From the NCBI GenBank assembly GCA_001939145.1, contig LSRX01000811.1, forward strand, positions 75,782-139,781: a stretch of 64,000 nucleotides of DNA, in the 5' to 3' direction. How positions within the stretch are numbered: position 1 is the first letter of the stretch; every line of letters begins with the position of its first letter. The DNA is from Symbiodinium microadriaticum. Its lineage: Eukaryota; Sar; Dinophyceae; Suessiales; Symbiodiniaceae. The position numbers and the translations under genes are program-made. Positions 61,237 to 64,000 of this stretch are shown here, piece after piece. The notes below the pieces were generated by a model. The model saw only the letters and a program-made list of their open reading frames with translations. It did not search any database and was not told where the DNA came from.

Positions 61237-61328
61237 CAGCAATCCATAGTGAACTGTTTATGCTAATTGCTTCGCGCCTGAACCCTAAACCCTACATAAA
61301 CCCTGTTTTTGCTGGTGTGCCCCAGGAC

Positions 61329-61423
61329 TACCCATAGGCCCCTAAGTAGTTCCTTTTTATGGTTTATATCTTAGAATCCTATAAGGTAATCTCAAAAAAG
61401 AACTACTTAGGGGCCTGTGGGTA
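61329..61423. mobile_element. Family B foldback element, GGCCCC subfamily
   Basis: TACCCATAGGCCCCTAAGTAG and CTACTTAGGGGCCTGTGGGTA, flanked by TA. Confidence 0.9.
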
Positions 61424-61696
61424 CAGGACGGCAGTTTCTGAGGCGCAAACACCCCATGCTGAGAGCTTCAGCTGAACCGAGCTGCTATCCCCTCCCCCGA
61501 CCTTCCACAATTAAAGAACATGCCTTACCCTTAACACCAAAATAGCCCTAAAGGCCTTATATTATAGGGTCTTTGGGCCCAAAAGCCCCAAAAAGATGAG
61601 TCCCTTGAGGGTAAGGGTTGTAGTCACTTAGGGATCCTATTTAAGGAAGATTCGATCTTTGGGAAGGTCTGGAATCCTCCTAACAAGCTGCCCCAG

Positions 61697-61840
61697 AGGG
61701 GTCCGAATACTCAAAGAGAGATGCTTGGGAGAAAAGGGCTTAGGGTTTAGGGTTTATGAGGGTTTTGGGTTTAGGATTTAAGGTTTAGGGTGCTTGGGCG
61801 AAAAGGGTCCGAATATTCAAAGCGAGATACTGGGAGGAAA
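61697..61840. repeat. Direct repeats bracketing a telomere-like block
   Basis: TGCTTGGGAGAAAAGGG (61722-61738) recurs as TGCTTGGGCGAAAAGGG (61791-61807), with 52 bases of TTTAGGG variants between. The neighbouring GGTCCGAATACTCAAAG is also duplicated (61700 and 61806). Confidence 0.85.
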
Positions 61841-61883
61841 AATGTACCACCCGGCGACGAAAATGTACCGGCCTATCAAAGTA

Positions 61884-61991
61884 GGTGGATAGTTCTCTAA
61901 ATTAGGGTCCCTTTGGGGGGTCCTTTTTATAAAAGGGTGCCGTACTATATTGGAGACCTAAGAAAGGGAATCTAAATTAGCGAACTACCCA
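61884..61991. mobile_element. Family D foldback element
   Basis: GTGGATAGTTCTCTAAATTAGG and CTAAATTAGCGAACTACCCA are the arms, with CCTTTTTATAAAAGG in the middle. Confidence 0.75.
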
Positions 61992-62083
61992 GGCACTGGG
62001 CCATGATCAGCGTCCAAGTGGCTGAATCGTTGCGATGAAGGTAATCACCTGACCTCAAGACACCAGGCTCACTAGAAATAATA

Positions 62084-62182
62084 TAGGGGCCTTAATAATT
62101 AGAATAGGGTTTTGGAGCCCATTATACTATATTTAGAATAAGGAGGCCCCAAAATAGTATAGGTAATTATTTAGGCCCCTAT
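62084..62182. mobile_element. Family E foldback element, complete
   Basis: TAGGGGCCTTAATAATTAGAA and TAATTATTTAGGCCCCTA are the arms, with the core CATTATACTATATTTAG. Confidence 0.75.
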
Positions 62183-62280
62183 ATTACATTCGGGCAATAG
62201 GGTTTCGGGTGTAGGGGCCTCAATAAGCCGACCTGGTTCGGGTCGTATTGCAGATGCTCAGATCATCTTAATGCAATATC

Positions 62281-62388
62281 GGGGGGTTTCCAAAAAATGG
62301 GGGGACCCTACTATGGTACCCTAAATAGATAGGATCCCTATTCCAAGGACCCCAAAATAAGGTACCCCTACATTTCGGCAAGTCCCAT
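62281..62388. mobile_element. Family I foldback element, copy 2 (inverted)
   Basis: GGGGGGTTTCCAAAAAATGG and CATTTCGGCAAGTCCCA; it is the reverse complement of 44438-44538. Confidence 0.7.
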
Positions 62389-62424
62389 CTCGGTTTCCAG
62401 GTGGTACCCTTTTGGAAACCCTAA

Positions 62425-62540
62425 TNACCCTAAACCCTACACCAAACCCTTTGGAAACCCTAATCCATAAACCCTAAACCCTACACCAAACCCTAAACCC
62501 TAAACCTTAAACCTTAAACCCTAAACCCTAAACCCTAAGG
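62425..62540. repeat. Interstitial CCCTAAA block
   Basis: CCCTAAA with ACACCAAACCC and CTTTGGAAACCCTAAT variants. It includes one N at 62426. Confidence 0.95.
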
Positions 62541-62659
62541 ACCCTTGGGGTTCATAGAATATACTTCGCACAGGGGCTGTTGCGGGATCTCGCTTAGCAC
62601 ATATAGGCCCGGCCGACTGGAGGGCTGCTTTGACTCGTAGATCTCCCTGAAGCCGTTTG

Positions 62660-62780
62660 CTTAGGGTTTAGGGCCGTTTAGGGTTTAGGGTTAGGGTTTA
62701 ACGTTTAGGGTTTAGGGTGTATAGGTTTAGGGTTTAGGGTTTGGTTGAGGGTTTAGGGTTTAAGGTTTAGGGTCTAGGGC
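62660..62780. repeat. Interstitial TTTAGGG block
   Basis: About 14 TTTAGGG units. Opposite in strand to the block 120 bp away, leaving an inverted pair. Confidence 0.95.
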
Positions 62781-63130
62781 GACATTGGCAGCCTGTTAAC
62801 TTGGCTATCTGGACTGCTGAGTGGTCCGCTTCTGCCAGACCCACTGCCTGCATGAGCGTAGCCTTCATCCCGGCACCTTTGCGCATCCAGGGCACCCTGA
62901 TCAGCCTCTGGAGGCACCCAGGAAAGGGGTTTAGGGTTTAGGGTTGAAGTAGCCGGTGCCCTCGACTCGTCGTGGCAGCGTGGGCTGTGGACGCCCCTTT
63001 TGGTAACGGCGGCGACCCGTGGTGACACCGTAAGAGTCCTCGCTGGTCTGCATCCATCACGACATGTCACACGTCTGGCAAAGCGTCCGAGTGGCCTTGC
63101 TTGATGTATGTGATTCGGCGTGGATTTCAT
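62774..63130 (-). CDS. Open frame with an internal telomere motif
   Basis: A 118-residue minus frame starts MKSTPNHIHQARPLGRFARR and ends VNRLPMSP. At about 62930-62945 it reads through CCCTAAACCCC (TLNPKPL), so it may be two exons (for example EADQGALDAQRCRDEGYAHA downstream) around a tiny telomere-like intron, or an artefact. Confidence 0.35.
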   Translation of the reverse strand: MKSTPNHIHQARPLGRFARRVTCRDGCRPARTLTVSPRVAAVTKRGVHSPRCHDESRAPATSTLNPKPLSWVPPEADQGALDAQRCRDEGYAHAGSGSGRSGPLSSPDSQVNRLPMSP

Positions 63131-63414
63131 AGGGGCCCAAATTGTATGCTTTCAGAAGGGGGGGTTTAAGGGGGCGGCGGTATGCTCTGCGCATCTCCTC
63201 AGGCCTCCCTAAACCCTAAAGCAGAGATGTAAAGGAAAGGCTTGAGTTAGCACTTTGACTCGTCGGTGATGTCTCAATCTGAAACAGTGATTTAAGGGTT
63301 TAGGCTTAAAGTTGCAAGCATAACCCTGAACACCAAGCTTTGAAACACCAGGACCCGAGGCGTTAAGTGCTCTTTGCTCGCCCAAGCACAACGGCGGGGA
63401 GCTCCGCGACCGGG

Positions 63415-63700
63415 TTTTTAGGGTTTAGGGTTCAGGGTTTAGCGTTTAGGGTTTGTCAGGGTTTAGGGGTTTAGGGGTTATGGTCGGGGCTGTCAGATTG
63501 TGTTGAACGGTGTGAGTGTTTGCACCCGAACCTCCAACCTGATCCGACTCTTTGGGTCGGAGTGACTCCTTGACCTTAAAACCCTAAACCCTAAACCTTA
63601 GACCCTGAACCCTGAACCCCAAAACCCCTAAACCCCTAAACCCCTAAACCCTAAACCCCTACACCGCTAAACCCCTAAACCCTAAACCCTTAAAGCCCCA
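63415..63700. repeat. TTTAGGG then CCCTAAA blocks
   Basis: TTTAGGG at 63417-63480 and CCCTAAA at 63580-63690 face each other across about 100 bp of unique sequence. Confidence 0.95.
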
Positions 63701-64000
63701 CCCAAACTGGAACAATCGAAGACCTCAGCAAAAACGGAAACATGCTGTGCCAACGGAAGTAGTCGAATCCTCATTGCAGGGAACAACGACCCCTAAAACT
63801 CCAAACCACTGAACCCCCTGCCTGTAACAGCTCAGGATTGATACGTCGGGGCCCGAATTTATAAGGGTTTGGGGCTAAAGGTTCTAGGAACCCCGATAAA
63901 CGCTAACCAAGAAGCCCGCCTTTATAAAACCCTACAAGCAACTGTTGGCACTCTATTGAACCCTTCTTACAGACCTGCAAAAACTCCAAGGACTCAGGAC
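63701..64000. other. Window end, no gene seen
   Basis: Non-repetitive sequence with a few CCCTAAA variants. No coherent frame on either strand was found. Confidence 0.35.

Noticed and set aside
1-64000. Chromosome-end telomere
   Set aside because: TTTAGGG and CCCTAAA blocks occur throughout, in both orientations, with unique sequence on both sides.
1-64000. tRNA, rRNA or spliced-leader genes
   Set aside because: No tRNA-like B box with paired arms, no rRNA segment and no dinoflagellate spliced-leader sequence was found by eye.

Overview
This is eukaryotic nuclear DNA from an unidentified organism. The heptamer TTTAGGG (CCCTAAA on the other strand) is scattered through nearly the whole window as exact runs and degenerate variants. 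TTTAGGG is the telomere unit of plants, green algae and many algal or alveolate protists (dinoflagellates, chromerids), so a protist alga is my best guess. No marker gene, tRNA, rRNA or spliced leader confirms this. The blocks change strand many times and lie deep inside the window, so this is interstitial telomere-like sequence and not a chromosome end. Assembly marks are a 162-base N gap at 35771-35932 and single Ns at 32386 and 62426.

Long open frames mislead here. Many of the longest are translated microsatellites. The convincing coding signal sits in short segments of about 40-150 bases lying between a CCCTAAA-rich block on the left and a TTTAGGG-rich block on the right. They read as exons, mostly on the minus strand. 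In sense orientation the introns often open with G|GTTTAGGG-type sequence and close with CCCTAA(A)G or CCCAAG. The best model is an intron-split minus-strand gene at 58865-60054. It has four exons and introns of 76, 50 and 35 bases, all GT-AG, and the phases agree throughout to give 342 residues. A second minus-strand model (25117-25856, four exons) has introns largely made of telomere-like sequence. More isolated exon candidates lie near 2.6, 3.7, 5, 7.2, 8.7, 15-16, 26-31, 33, 36.8, 40, 42-52, 53-57 and 60-61 kb. I recognise almost none of the products. A probable Ty1/copia integrase fragment (31.7-31.9 kb) and a lysine-rich small ORF (28.5 kb) are the exceptions. Several segments are open on both strands, so their strand is uncertain.

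The rest is mostly mobile and simple repeats. I see at least nine families of roughly 80-125 bp foldback (MITE-like) elements, labelled A-J here. Family B (about 15 copies) and family A (about 11) are the largest, and both are flanked by TA. There are also long microsatellites (1.6-2.1, 13.6-13.9, 14.1-15.1, 16.2, 36.0-36.5 kb), telomere-derived tandem arrays, and several large inverted or direct repeats.

The most unusual structures are the telomere-motif introns; short telomere-like blocks flanked by 14-31 bp direct repeats, as after insertion with target-site duplication; and a split family A element at 20177-21155 carrying an 824-bp insert in which AAAGT recurs about two dozen times on one strand.
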